Of a stretch of 64,000 bases of DNA, positions 26,117-35,248 are shown in pieces; position 1 is the stretch's first letter, and each line of letters starts with the position of its first letter. The stretch is from the NCBI GenBank assembly GCA_963678215.1, contig OY782758.1:2294001-2358000 (forward strand). The letters run 5' to 3'. Below the pieces are notes generated by a model. It worked only from the letters and a program-made list of their open reading frames with translations, did not search any database and was not told the DNA's origin. A program made the translations under genes and the position numbers. This DNA comes from Thiobius zoothamnicola (GTDB lineage Bacteria; Pseudomonadota; Gammaproteobacteria; Chromatiales; Chromatiaceae).

Positions 26117-26473
26117 TTAACGAACAACCTCTAGGATGTTATCTTGGCTAGATGAGATTCTATCTCGTATTGAACGAGGCATAATAATACAGCCTGTGGA
26201 GGCGTCATTGGTTCGATTATCGCCATGAATTTGAAAGGAATGACGGCCAAGTGCATTATGTCCAATAGGTGTTAAAGGTAGAATATGTGGACCTGTCTGA
26301 TTACTATGCCGTGGCTGGCCTATGTGGTATCTGCCTGTCGGAATAGGTCCTGAATTTGCAATACCCTCCATTGAAGGGTTGTTCCGGGCATTACCAGCCC
26401 CGGCGTATCCAGTGGCGACATAGTTGCCATTATGAGTAAGTACTCCAGTGCTTTGGCTATATTGCCAAGTCAT
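26117..26473 (-). CDS. Tlde1-like L,D-transpeptidase toxin (DUF2778), type VI secretion effector candidate
   Basis: 118 residues, matching the DUF2778/Tlde1 family end to end: MTWQYSQSTGVLTHNG and YVATGYAGAGNARNNP at the N-terminus, GPIPTGRYHIG, HILPLTPIGHNALGR, and the catalytic segment FQIHGDNRTNDASTGCIIM with the His, Asp and Cys of the L,D-transpeptidase-like site. Tlde1 proteins of Salmonella are T6SS effectors that cut or exchange peptidoglycan tetrapeptides in rival cells. No signal peptide, as expected for a secreted T6SS cargo. Followed directly by a probable immunity gene. No T6SS core gene is near. Confidence 0.85.
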   Translation of the reverse strand: MTWQYSQSTGVLTHNGNYVATGYAGAGNARNNPSMEGIANSGPIPTGRYHIGQPRHSNQTGPHILPLTPIGHNALGRHSFQIHGDNRTNDASTGCIIMPRSIRDRISSSQDNILEVVR

Positions 26474-26537
26474 AGTTTTAACTCTTTACTTGCGAATCAT
26501 TTTCCAAGTTTATCCGTAAACCATGCGAATAGCTAAG

Positions 26538-26975
26538 TCATTTCTCAACCGCTATCTTCTTAAGACATTGCAGATAAACTTGTTCATCAGGCATGCGCTT
26601 ATTCATCTGCGCTTCCCATAAAACAGCGCCCAGACATTCCATCATGTCGTGTTCAGCTTGATGGATATCGCCGACCTTCCGGCTGATTTTTTGGTGTAAT
26701 TTTCGGATGCCGCGTGGTCGGTCTGCAGCCAGTTGTTCAGCGAGTGTGATGTGCATGCCCATATGCAGAAACGGATTGGATTCACCAGCTTCCACCGGGA
26801 AATCCTTATCCAGCGGGTCGCCTCCCAATAATGCGTGATATTCCGGGTGTTGGTGAATCACTTGCGCAATGATTGCTTCAATACCGTTTAATGTTTGATT
26901 ATCCTGATGTTTCCGCCAACTCATTTGGAAAACCCGGCGGATTCCGGTCCGGTCATCGCCAAACATATTCAGCAT
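26538..26975 (-). CDS. DUF1841 family protein
   Basis: 145 residues. Matches the conserved DUF1841 family of proteobacteria: R-RVFQMSWRKH, AIIAQVIHQHPEYHALL, ESNPFLHMGMHITLAEQLAADRPRGIR and HDMMECLGAVLWEAQ. Function unknown. It starts at the base next to the nth stop (nth ends 26976) and so is probably co-transcribed with nth, an association common in proteobacteria. Confidence 0.83.
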   Translation of the reverse strand: MLNMFGDDRTGIRRVFQMSWRKHQDNQTLNGIEAIIAQVIHQHPEYHALLGGDPLDKDFPVEAGESNPFLHMGMHITLAEQLAADRPRGIRKLHQKISRKVGDIHQAEHDMMECLGAVLWEAQMNKRMPDEQVYLQCLKKIAVEK

Positions 26976-27611
26976 TTAATCCACCACTTTCGCTTTATAT
27001 TCACACAAGTCCTCAATCAGGCAAGCGCCGCAACGCGGCTTACGTGCTGTACAAGTATAACGGCCATGTAAAATCAGCCAATGGTGTGCATTGAGCATGA
27101 ATGATTGGGGTACCAGCCGTAACAGGCGATCTTCCACCTCGCGCACGGTTTTGCCTGGCGCAATGCCAGTGCGGTTGGAAACGCGGAATATGTGGGTATC
27201 GACCGCCATTGTGGGTTGACCGAACGCGGTGTTTAAAACCACATTGGCTGTTTTGCGTCCGACGCCGGGCAGGGCTTCCAGCGCTTCCCGGTTTTCCGGT
27301 ACTTGGCTGTGGTGAGCCGTCACCAGTATTTGACAGGTTTGCAGGATGTTTTTGGCTTTGCTGTTAAACAAGCCGATGGTTTTGATATAGGTCTTCAGGC
27401 CGTCTTCGCCCAGTTCAAGGATGGCTTCCGGGGTGTTAGCGACAGGAAATAACCGGCGGGTGGCTTTGTTGACGCCGACATCTGTGGCTTGTGCGGACAG
27501 GATAACGGCGATGAGCAATTCAAAAGCCGACTGATATTGCAATTCGGTGGTCGGGTTTGGATTGGCGTCGCGTAAGCGGGTGAATATGGCTTGGCGTTTT
27601 TCTCGATTCAT
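26976..27611 (-). CDS. nth: Endonuclease III (DNA glycosylase/AP lyase)
   Basis: 211 residues, the normal length. Removes oxidised pyrimidines and cuts abasic sites in base excision repair. Helix-hairpin-helix LPGVGRKTANVVLN with the catalytic Lys, then TMAVDTHIFRVSNR with the catalytic Asp, and the C-terminal [4Fe-4S] cluster cysteines in CTARKPRCGACLIEDLC (C-X6-C-X2-C-X5-C). ATG 27611. A decayed IS630-like element lies 36 bases upstream, possibly separating nth from an older promoter. Confidence 0.96.
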   Translation of the reverse strand: MNREKRQAIFTRLRDANPNPTTELQYQSAFELLIAVILSAQATDVGVNKATRRLFPVANTPEAILELGEDGLKTYIKTIGLFNSKAKNILQTCQILVTAHHSQVPENREALEALPGVGRKTANVVLNTAFGQPTMAVDTHIFRVSNRTGIAPGKTVREVEDRLLRLVPQSFMLNAHHWLILHGRYTCTARKPRCGACLIEDLCEYKAKVVD

Positions 27612-27647
27612 GTCAGCCGTCGTTGGAATGGCATATTGCGCGTTTTA

Positions 27648-28291
27648 AGTACCCGCACAATAATAACTTACGTTTTGAGTTGAAAGTGAGCAAATTGGAT
27701 TCGGACATGCTGGCCGACGGTGGAGAAGACCCGGTTGACGGCATAGAACAAGTCATCGGGGGTTTGGTAGTCCAGAGGCCGAAGCCAGCCTTCTTTCACT
27801 TCCTTCCAAAAGCGTTCAATGATGTTGTAGTGAGGCGAATAAGGCGGCAGGTAGTAGATGAACAGGTTGCGTTGTTGCCATGACTGCAGACAGGCCTGAA
27901 AGGCTTTCGAGGTATGGATGCTGGCGTTGTCGAGTACGACGACGGTGGGTTTGGCGGCATCGGCGGCCAAGCGATCCAGACATTCAATGACATCGGCGGT
28001 GGTGACGGCATGGGAAAACGCGCGATACCGCAACCGGTTGTCTCGTGAAAGCAGGCCAAAGTAGCTTTGGCTCTTGCCCCGCTGAGCCGGGATGCATACG
28101 TCTTCATCTTTGAATTGCCAGCCATAGGGCGCATACCCTTGTTCCGAAACCGCGCGGTCTTCCCTTCTTTGTGGCCCGTTTCCAATTCGTTGCGTTGCCC
28201 TTGATTCAGTTCTAACGTGCGTACCCGCATCAGCCTCATTACTCAAAGGGAAAAGATGCCTTTTATCATAACTTATTATTGTGCGGGTACT
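27648..28291. mobile_element. IS630-family element with internal deletion
   Basis: 644-base element with near-perfect terminal inverted repeats of about 22 bases (AGTACCCGCACAATAATAAC... at 27648 and its complement ending at 28291), flanked by TA dinucleotides (27646-27647 and 28292-28293), the target duplication of the IS630/Tc1 group. Full IS630 elements are about 1.1 kb, so close to half is missing. The ends look intact, so it could still be moved by a full transposase elsewhere. Confidence 0.85.
27668..28239 (-). pseudogene. IS630-family transposase remnant (internal deletion, frame change)
   Basis: The N-terminal piece begins at ATG 28239 (MRLMRVRTLELNQGQRNELE, then GHKEGKTARFRN) and the C-terminal piece continues in another frame from about 28150 (EQGYAPYGWQF...). 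The latter keeps the second catalytic Asp (VVVLDNASIH) and the Glu (PPYSPHYNIIERFWKEVK). The middle of the protein, with most of the helix-turn-helix part and probably the first catalytic Asp, is missing. Compared with the about 340 residues of a complete protein it is a non-functional deletion derivative. Confidence 0.83.
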
Positions 28292-28294
28292 TAT

Positions 28295-29644
28295 TCACGA
28301 TAGGGTTTTTCCGACACGCTCAAACAAGGCGATGGATTCGACGTGAGCCGTGTGTGGGAACATGTCCATCACGCCTGCGCTGACTAACCGATAACCTTGT
28401 TGATGCACCAATTCACCGGCATCCCGCGCCAAAGTACCTGGGTAACACGAAATATAGACCAGCCTTTCCACGCCCAGTTGCGGCAACAGATGCAGGATTT
28501 GTTGGGCACCGCTGCGCGGCGGATCAATTAATGCCTTGTTAAAAGATTGCCGTAGCCAGTTGGCGGGTTCCAGGCTTTCATACAGATTTGCCGTATAAAA
28601 ATCGATATTGTCCCGTTGGTTGCGTTTGGCGTTTTCGTGGGCGCGTTCAATCAGACCAGAGTCACCTTCCACGCCAGCGACATAGCTGGCGTATTGCGCC
28701 AAGGGCAGGGTGAAGTTGCCTATGCCGCAAAACAGATCCAGCACTTTATCCTGGGTATTCAAGTCCAACAGGGTTAATGCGCGGTCAACCATTTGCCGGT
28801 TGATCTCTGTGTTCACCTGAGTGAAATCATTCGGCATAAAACCCAAGGTGATATGGTGATTGGGTAATTGGTATTGCAAATCAATGCCAGCACCCAAAGG
28901 GTATGTGCTGTCAGGCCCTGCCGGTTGCAGATACAGAATGTAGCCGCACGCTTCGGCCAGCGCCAGGAGTTGTTGTTGGTCGTGTTCGGTGGGTGGGGCC
29001 AATACCCGTAATACCAATACGCATTGCTCGTCATCCATTGCGACTTCGATTTGCGGTATTTTGTCGCGTAGGCTCAGTTGATCAATGCAGGCGGCAATGG
29101 TGGTTAATTTTTCTCCCACCTTGGGGTGCAAAACGGGGCAAGTGGTCAGATCAGCGATAAAATGATTGCCGCGTTCGCGGAAACCGACCAGTACCTTGCC
29201 CTTCGGGGCGACATATTTCACTCCGAGACGCGCTTTGCGCCGATAGCCCCAAGGTGTCGGATTGGTCAGTGGCGGCAATATCTGCTGGGGTTCAACCTGG
29301 CCGATCCGGGTGAGGTTGTCCATTAAGATGGTTTGCTTGGCGAGGATTTGCGCATGGGATTCCATATGCTGCAAAGCACATCCGCCGCAGATCGCGTAAT
29401 GCGGACAGGCAGGCTCCACTCGTTCTGACGAGGCATTCAGCACCTGGGTGACTTGGCCTTCGTCGTGATGGCGTTGGCTTGCCGTATAGCGGAACAGTAC
29501 GGTTTCGTTCGGTAATGCGCCATGGATGAAAGTGGTTTTTTCTCCAATACGGGCAACGCCGCGTCCATCATGGCTGAGCGCATGAATCTCAGCCTGATGC
29601 TCGCCTTCCGGGAACCGCTGCCGGGATCTTCTTCGCGCCATCAA
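28295..29644 (-). CDS. rlmD: 23S rRNA (uracil-1939-C5)-methyltransferase RlmD
   Basis: 449 residues. Order: N-terminal TRAM domain (IHALSHDGRGVARI), the [4Fe-4S] cysteines (CPHYAICGGCALQHM), then a SAM-dependent methyltransferase domain (DLFCGIGNFTLPLA), PPRSGAQ and the catalytic Cys in YISCYPGTLARDA. It methylates U1939 of 23S rRNA. The start at 29644 overlaps the cysM stop by four bases, so the genes are co-transcribed. The IS630 remnant lies just beyond its stop codon. Confidence 0.95.
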   Translation of the reverse strand: MMARRRSRQRFPEGEHQAEIHALSHDGRGVARIGEKTTFIHGALPNETVLFRYTASQRHHDEGQVTQVLNASSERVEPACPHYAICGGCALQHMESHAQILAKQTILMDNLTRIGQVEPQQILPPLTNPTPWGYRRKARLGVKYVAPKGKVLVGFRERGNHFIADLTTCPVLHPKVGEKLTTIAACIDQLSLRDKIPQIEVAMDDEQCVLVLRVLAPPTEHDQQQLLALAEACGYILYLQPAGPDSTYPLGAGIDLQYQLPNHHITLGFMPNDFTQVNTEINRQMVDRALTLLDLNTQDKVLDLFCGIGNFTLPLAQYASYVAGVEGDSGLIERAHENAKRNQRDNIDFYTANLYESLEPANWLRQSFNKALIDPPRSGAQQILHLLPQLGVERLVYISCYPGTLARDAGELVHQQGYRLVSAGVMDMFPHTAHVESIALFERVGKTLS

Positions 29645-30567
29645 GCATCCGTTGGCGGGTTAAACACGCCGGTTGATAAATAGCGGTCACCGCGATCGCA
29701 AATGATTGATACGATCACGGCGTTTTCCAATTCTGTTGCCAACTGCAGGGCGGCCGCCACAGCGCCGCCGGAAGAAATGCCGCAGAAGATGCCTTCCTGC
29801 GCGGCCAGTTTCCGCGTGGTTTCTTCCGCTAATGGTTGGCTGACATCAATTTCCCGATCCACCAGACGGCCATCGTAAATGTCTGGCAAATATTCAGGCG
29901 GCCAACGTCGGATGCCGGGAATGGATGCGCCTTCTTCCGGCTGCACGCCAATGATCTGGATAGCTGGATTTTTTTCTTTCAGGTAGCGTCCGGTACCCAT
30001 AATGGTGCCGGTTGTGCCCATCGAACTGACGAAATGAGTGATTTCGCCCTGAGTCTCGTCCCAGATTTCCGGCCCTGTCGAGACATAATGCGCCTGTGGG
30101 TTGTCGGGGTTGGCGAACTGATTCAGTACTTTGCCTTCGCCTCTGGATGCCATCGCCAGCGCAAGATCGCGTGCGCCTTCCATGCTTTCGGCTTCCGTGA
30201 CCAGAATCAGTTCCGCGCCATACGCATGCATCGCGGCGCGGCGCTCTACGCTGAGGTTATCCGGCATGATCAGTATCATGCGATAACCTTTGATGGCAGC
30301 CGCCATGGCCAAAGCAATGCCGGTGTTGCCGCTAGTCGCCTCAATCAACGTATCGCCCGGCTTGATTTCGCCCCGTTGCTCGGCGTTCTCAATCATTGAC
30401 AAGGCTGGTCGGTCTTTGACGGAACCGGCCGGGTTGTTGCCTTCCAGTTTGACTAAGAAGGTGTTGCTGTTGTCTTCCGGCAAGCGTTGCAGTCTGACGA
30501 GCGGCGTATTGCCGACGAATTTCGCAATGGTTGGGTATTCTTTCATTTCAGTGTTTTCCTTCATCAA
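29641..30567 (-). CDS. cysM: Cysteine synthase B
   Basis: 308 residues, PLP enzyme making cysteine (or S-sulfocysteine) from O-acetylserine. Lys of NPAGSVKDRPAL binds PLP; the EATSGNTGIALAMAA loop holds the substrate carboxylate, and GTTGTIMGTGRYLKE and CGISSGGAVAAAL hold the cofactor phosphate. CysM-type features include RRWPPEYLPDIYD. Upstream in-frame starts exist; ATG 30546 (MKEYPTIAKF) may be the true one, giving 301 residues. It precedes rlmD, a common gammaproteobacterial pairing. Confidence 0.94.
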   Translation of the reverse strand: MMKENTEMKEYPTIAKFVGNTPLVRLQRLPEDNSNTFLVKLEGNNPAGSVKDRPALSMIENAEQRGEIKPGDTLIEATSGNTGIALAMAAAIKGYRMILIMPDNLSVERRAAMHAYGAELILVTEAESMEGARDLALAMASRGEGKVLNQFANPDNPQAHYVSTGPEIWDETQGEITHFVSSMGTTGTIMGTGRYLKEKNPAIQIIGVQPEEGASIPGIRRWPPEYLPDIYDGRLVDREIDVSQPLAEETTRKLAAQEGIFCGISSGGAVAAALQLATELENAVIVSIICDRGDRYLSTGVFNPPTDA

Positions 30568-30613
30568 CGCGCTGCTTTATCGCCTAATTCGCCGGGCAAA
30601 TGCAAGCCTGGCG

Positions 30614-31318
30614 TCATAATGATGCGGTCTGGTTGTCGGATTTTTGTTGGCACGCATATTGATATACGCAGGCCTGGCCTGTTGGCGTGACAAGGTTATG
30701 TAATGGCGAGTCAAAGTCAGCGAGATGCTGAAAACCGATGCGTTCATAAAATCCGCTGGCCCCCTGATGGTTGGTTTCCACGACAATGCTGGATATGCCC
30801 GAATTGATGCAGTTATCAAGAAACCCCAACCAAAGGGCTTTTCCGATGCCTTTGCCCTGATAAGCCTCGCTAACGACAAATAGCACGATTTCACTTTGGC
30901 GTTTGCTGATGATATTTGATCGGTTTTTTTCGTGTTCCGCCATCGCCCTGAGTAGGGTTTTTTTATCCGGCGTGGAAGATCTGAGGGTGAGTAAGTCCCA
31001 CAAGATCCGGAGTTTCAGCCCTAAATGTAATCGTGGTTGATAGGCGAACTCATTCATGCCAAAGATGAATCCAACCACTTCCCCTTGTGTTTCCGCCACG
31101 GTTCGATAAGTGCTCTCTATCACAGAACCTTGCGTATAGATTCTCTTGGCTATTGCAGCCAGTTTCTGGGGCTGGAAAACTGCATCAAAACGCCAGGCAC
31201 GATTAACCAAATCTTCGCATCGCGCATAATCTTTTCCGATGTATTTTCTGATTGTGATGTCCATAGCGATTCCGACATGTGTTGTTGATCTAAAAACGTA
31301 CTCATCAAGCCATTTCAT
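30614..31318 (-). CDS. GNAT family N-acetyltransferase
   Basis: 234 residues (a second start at 31264, giving MDITIRKYIGKDYARC, fits the family better and would drop 18 residues). GNAT core: VVGFIFGMNEF, then the acetyl-CoA loop VVSEAYQGKGIGKALWLGFLD, and VVETNHQGASGFYERIGFQHL. The central LRILWDLLTLRSSTPDKKTLL insertion is not in short GNATs. Substrate unknown. It stands between cysM and the TssB-like island, divergent from the latter. Confidence 0.82.
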   Translation of the reverse strand: MKWLDEYVFRSTTHVGIAMDITIRKYIGKDYARCEDLVNRAWRFDAVFQPQKLAAIAKRIYTQGSVIESTYRTVAETQGEVVGFIFGMNEFAYQPRLHLGLKLRILWDLLTLRSSTPDKKTLLRAMAEHEKNRSNIISKRQSEIVLFVVSEAYQGKGIGKALWLGFLDNCINSGISSIVVETNHQGASGFYERIGFQHLADFDSPLHNLVTPTGQACVYQYACQQKSDNQTASL

Positions 31319-31495
31319 GGTAACTATTCAGTTGGTGGATATGGTTGAGATGATTTACAGCAAGTATGAACAACATCAAGAAATTGATTAAGAAAAACCA
31401 GTCGGTGCTGGGTTTATCATCCAATATGCTGTTGATGGCCAATTATGTTGGACGCCTGCCATCACATGTTTCATGTGTGTGTCAAGTTACGGTTT

Positions 31496-32116
31496 ATGAC
31501 AACCCGGAACTTGACAGTCATTCTTGTTCAATTCATTGTAGTGATCATGGGTTTTCTGGGTTGTGTACTCGTACTAAGTATGGCGTATTCAATCAAGGTG
31601 AGAAATCACCGTAATTACGAACTATGGATATCATCTGTTATGACCCAAGACAATGATTTGTTTGATATCTCCGAGCGCATCAAGCTTACCCTGAAACGTG
31701 AGAGTGGTGATGAGGCCGAGTTGCCTTTCAAAATTTTGGTCATGGGTAATTATCAGGGTGAAGACAGTGATATCCCATTCCATAAACGCACGTCTGTCAA
31801 TATTGATAAAGGCAATTTCAATCGTGTGATGTACGAAATGGCGCCACGCCTGAAAACCACAGTTCCTCATCATTTATCCAACACGCCCGCAGGTGAGGAG
31901 CCGCAAGAATTGGCGCTGGATATACGTTTTCACTGTATGGCTGACTTTCACCCGGATAATATTGCGCGTCAAATACCAAGTCTTGATCGCCTTCTCAGGT
32001 TACGGGCTTTGTTGACGGATCTGAAACAGTATCCAGATCAATACGAGCAAATCGTGGGTTTGTTTGTGCGTATTATCATGGACGAATGCCGAGTTGGAAG
32101 AGACTGTCATGACTAA
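31496..32116 (+). CDS. TssB-like (T6SS sheath small subunit) protein, possibly membrane-anchored
   Basis: The C-terminal about 158 residues match TssB/VipA, the small sheath subunit of type VI secretion: ELPFKILVMGNYQG, RTSVNIDKGNFNRVMYEMAPRL, LDIRFHCMADFHPDNIARQI and PSLDRLLRLRALLTDLKQ. That part begins at ATG 31640. The frame is open further up, and ATG 31496 adds a strong hydrophobic helix (LTVILVQFIVVIMGFLGCVL), which sheath proteins do not have. Neither start has a clear Shine-Dalgarno. The end overlaps the metalloprotease start by eight bases. No TssC partner follows. Start uncertain. Confidence 0.75.
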   Translation: MTTRNLTVILVQFIVVIMGFLGCVLVLSMAYSIKVRNHRNYELWISSVMTQDNDLFDISERIKLTLKRESGDEAELPFKILVMGNYQGEDSDIPFHKRTSVNIDKGNFNRVMYEMAPRLKTTVPHHLSNTPAGEEPQELALDIRFHCMADFHPDNIARQIPSLDRLLRLRALLTDLKQYPDQYEQIVGLFVRIIMDECRVGRDCHD

Positions 32117-35100
32117 AAAGTTAATCCCTTTGGATAAACTGACGGTTAACGACTTATGGCGTCTTGATGTGAACACTGATGCGATCAGTGATGTCAATTT
32201 GCAAAATATGGCGCCCAAGGTTGGTTTTTTCTATCGTGTGCTTACCTGTGGGGTGTCGAACAGACCCTCTGCTAAATCTTTGCGGGATAAACTTGCCAGA
32301 GGTCAACTTTTCTACAGAACGGATAACCCTTCAAAGCAATTGTTTACTTCTCGTGATGGTAATTGTTGGCGTATCAACTATGATCTAAAGAATCCTGTCG
32401 ATTGGCGGAAAATCCATCTTCTCATACGTGCTCTCGAAGCACATTTTCATCAACAGGGATTCAAATTTGAATTTGAAAAGGAAAAGCGCCACCCGATTCC
32501 TACAGGTATGGAGAATCCGAATATTGCCACGAATTTCTACAAACCACCTGATACTACCGCCAATACTACTCCCATCAAGAAAACCGTTGAGAATTGGCTG
32601 ATAATTCGCTTCTATCGTCTTGATACTAATGGCAATCGGGAATATTTGAAAGACATTCCCTACAGCATCACTAGGAAATACCAGTCCCACGATAAAGACA
32701 TTTATGATCAAGGGAGAACAGTAGACGGCAAGCTTGACTATGACAATATGCCTTCTGATGACTTTTATACCGTGCACTATGGATTGCCGGGCGGTGACCA
32801 ATATACCGAGATAAATCTGGTATGCGTGCGCGAGAAGCATGAATTGGAGGTGAAGGAGGTCAAAGTTACAGCAAAAATAGACTTTGAATACAAGGTGGTA
32901 CTGTTGGACAAAGAACTTTACAAATCCCAAGAGCCTGCTGAAAAAGAAAAAATAGTTGCAGACGGAACCATTGCTGAGTTATGGCTTGAGCAGGACCCTA
33001 ATAGTCCAGAATTTGATCAAGGAGCGAAACTTGAGGTAAATGGCACGGGAACAATAGATGTCTTTCTAGATGAGAAAATGACGACACAATTCAATATCAG
33101 TAACCCGATTTCCAGAGACGATGTTACCGGCGGTAAAAAACTAAAAGTATGGTTAAAAGGTACAAAAGTCGGGGAATTCAAGCTCAAACTGAGTCCTGTT
33201 AAATCTTCAAATGGTAAGTTTGTTATTCAATCTTCTGCAGAAATGGAAATGGGTGTTATTGAATTAAATATGGAAATATATGAACAAGACATTGCCAAAA
33301 TTAAAAGCATACAAGTTGATTCAGATCAAGAACCCATCAGTAATTACCATGCCGACTTGGCAGCACAGGTATTGCCGGAGCAGATAGCTTTATCTGATGA
33401 GGATAAGGTCAAGAAAGGACGTTTACTCCATGTGCAAGAAAATGCCAACTTTGGCCGTTCAAAAGTAGTGATTAAAGCCCTCACCGCAGACCAATTTCCA
33501 AGCGGCTGCGACAGTTATGAATTCATCCTCAATAATGGTGAGAAAAACGATAAGTTAAAACTCTTTAATGCCGAGTTTGACGGTACGGAAATCAAGCTTC
33601 CCCTAAAATTGAAAAAAAGCGACCTCAATGCAGATAAAACTTACTGGGTAGAAGGTGCCAGCGAAAGTAAGGATTTACGAGATACCGTGCTAGATATGGG
33701 TATGGACAGACCCAAAAAAGGCATGGCAAAAACACCTAAACGCCATGGGGATTGGGGGCGTTATACCATTGTAAAGATTGACACCGTAGAACTGGATTAC
33801 ACTCAACCTGTCGGCGGCCCCAATGCGTGGGATGCTGCCAACAAACGCTTCTTTATTAATATGCAAAAAGGTGCCGCTGGACGCAAGATTAGAATTAAAG
33901 CCAAGCTCAGCAAAGCGTTAAAAGATATCAATATACATTTTATTCTGGTGGAAGATAGAAACAACCGCACGGCAGCCAACTGGGGCGTAGACCTACCGAA
34001 CGACCCAACCGTTCATCAGTGGATATGGAAAGATATTACTGCCGATGTAAAACATCTGGATAAAGCAGACAGAAAAGATTTACTGCATGACTCGACCAAA
34101 ACTGGCGATAGCGGGGAAGCCGTTAAAGAAGTCAGGCTCTCCCGATTTGGTGGTGATAGATTCTATTTGGCAGCTTATATTGAACAAGACCCTCATCTGG
34201 CGAAATATATAGATGGTCACGAACCTAAACCAGTGATGGCAAAAAATGAAGTTAATGTTTGGCGCAAGTTTTGGTATCAGAAAATAAAAATTAGTGGTGT
34301 TACCTCACAAGGTGTTGGCAATGCGCCAGATTGCTATAAAGACGTAAAAGTCATTATGGAGAAAGCACCGGATAAGACCATTCCCCTTGGTGAGGTGACA
34401 GCACTAAGACCAACGGCTATTTACCCTAAGCACATGATTAACTATTATTGGGATCCAGTAACCAATGCATACAAAAATAATTACCCTAATGACATATCAA
34501 ATGGTCTTGTAATATGCCCTGTAATGGCCCATAGAAATAAATTTTTCCCGGCACCAGTCAATACAACAGAAAGACCGGTTACTATCGCCATGATCAATGC
34601 AGATGGCCTATGGATCCCTGATGGCGATGCTACTTTCGCCATCACTGCTTGGTCTGAAACAGCTTTTCCAATAGACCTGGATCATCAACGTAAGAAGTTC
34701 ATTAACCCTCCCTTACAAGGAGGAAAGCTGCTAATCAGTGGTGAAATAATTGCGGAAGATTGGGATCCAAAAACAAGCGCTTGGGTAAACCATAGGAAAA
34801 TAAATTTGGTAGATTCTGATCTGGAACTTGAACCAAGTAGGAATTCGCCTCGAAAGTTAAGAATCAATAAACCTCCGAGATTGGTTATGGCTAGAAGAAC
34901 TCGGATAAAGATCCCTGGATTAAGAGTGAAAGGTGCCGCCAGTTACTTAGGTGTGTCGTTAAAAAATGGCATTGTCAATGTATATACCCCTAACGACCCT
35001 GTCGATTTCGTAGATACCATAAACCATGAAATTGGTCATAGTTTTAATCAGGTCGCTAAAGTTAATCCTGCGGGAATACCTGCTCATCCAAAACAGTATG

Positions 35101-35237
35101 ATAAACAAGGTTCTCACTGTGATTATAAAGATAAAAGCTGTTTAATGTATGAAAATGGCCCACAGGCTAAAGCTCTGCATAAGTATTGTCCGATATGCCA
35201 TCCCCATGTATTAGTGGAAGAGATGTCTACCGTATAA
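32109..35237 (+). CDS. Large zinc metalloprotease, T6SS effector candidate
   Basis: 1042 residues from ATG 32109. No signal peptide. The N-terminal 130 residues are unassigned; about 180-250 (VENWLIIRFYRLD... NMPSDDFYTVHYG) resembles a beta-rich module found in VgrG-linked effectors. The middle (about 410-770) has Ig-like, beta-rich repeats with the block EVRLSRFGGDRFYLAAYI. The C-terminal catalytic part has HEIGHSFNQV (His973, Glu974, His977), a probable third ligand in GSHC (His1003), a Met-turn-like SCLMY (Met1013) and a closing YCPICHPHV, as in metzincin-like T6SS effectors. It overlaps the TssB-like gene and precedes a probable immunity gene. Delivery by T6SS is inferred. Confidence 0.78.
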   Translation: MTKKLIPLDKLTVNDLWRLDVNTDAISDVNLQNMAPKVGFFYRVLTCGVSNRPSAKSLRDKLARGQLFYRTDNPSKQLFTSRDGNCWRINYDLKNPVDWRKIHLLIRALEAHFHQQGFKFEFEKEKRHPIPTGMENPNIATNFYKPPDTTANTTPIKKTVENWLIIRFYRLDTNGNREYLKDIPYSITRKYQSHDKDIYDQGRTVDGKLDYDNMPSDDFYTVHYGLPGGDQYTEINLVCVREKHELEVKEVKVTAKIDFEYKVVLLDKELYKSQEPAEKEKIVADGTIAELWLEQDPNSPEFDQGAKLEVNGTGTIDVFLDEKMTTQFNISNPISRDDVTGGKKLKVWLKGTKVGEFKLKLSPVKSSNGKFVIQSSAEMEMGVIELNMEIYEQDIAKIKSIQVDSDQEPISNYHADLAAQVLPEQIALSDEDKVKKGRLLHVQENANFGRSKVVIKALTADQFPSGCDSYEFILNNGEKNDKLKLFNAEFDGTEIKLPLKLKKSDLNADKTYWVEGASESKDLRDTVLDMGMDRPKKGMAKTPKRHGDWGRYTIVKIDTVELDYTQPVGGPNAWDAANKRFFINMQKGAAGRKIRIKAKLSKALKDINIHFILVEDRNNRTAANWGVDLPNDPTVHQWIWKDITADVKHLDKADRKDLLHDSTKTGDSGEAVKEVRLSRFGGDRFYLAAYIEQDPHLAKYIDGHEPKPVMAKNEVNVWRKFWYQKIKISGVTSQGVGNAPDCYKDVKVIMEKAPDKTIPLGEVTALRPTAIYPKHMINYYWDPVTNAYKNNYPNDISNGLVICPVMAHRNKFFPAPVNTTERPVTIAMINADGLWIPDGDATFAITAWSETAFPIDLDHQRKKFINPPLQGGKLLISGEIIAEDWDPKTSAWVNHRKINLVDSDLELEPSRNSPRKLRINKPPRLVMARRTRIKIPGLRVKGAASYLGVSLKNGIVNVYTPNDPVDFVDTINHEIGHSFNQVAKVNPAGIPAHPKQYDKQGSHCDYKDKSCLMYENGPQAKALHKYCPICHPHVLVEEMSTV

Positions 35238-35248
35238 GGTGTGCTTGT

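Noticed and set aside
31366..31614. Open frame of 82 codons (MNNIKKLIKKN...) upstream of the TssB-like gene
   Set aside because: Overlaps the TssB-like frame, has a Cys/Ser-rich low-quality second half, and no homology; could be chance or a frame-shifted N-terminus, not enough to call.
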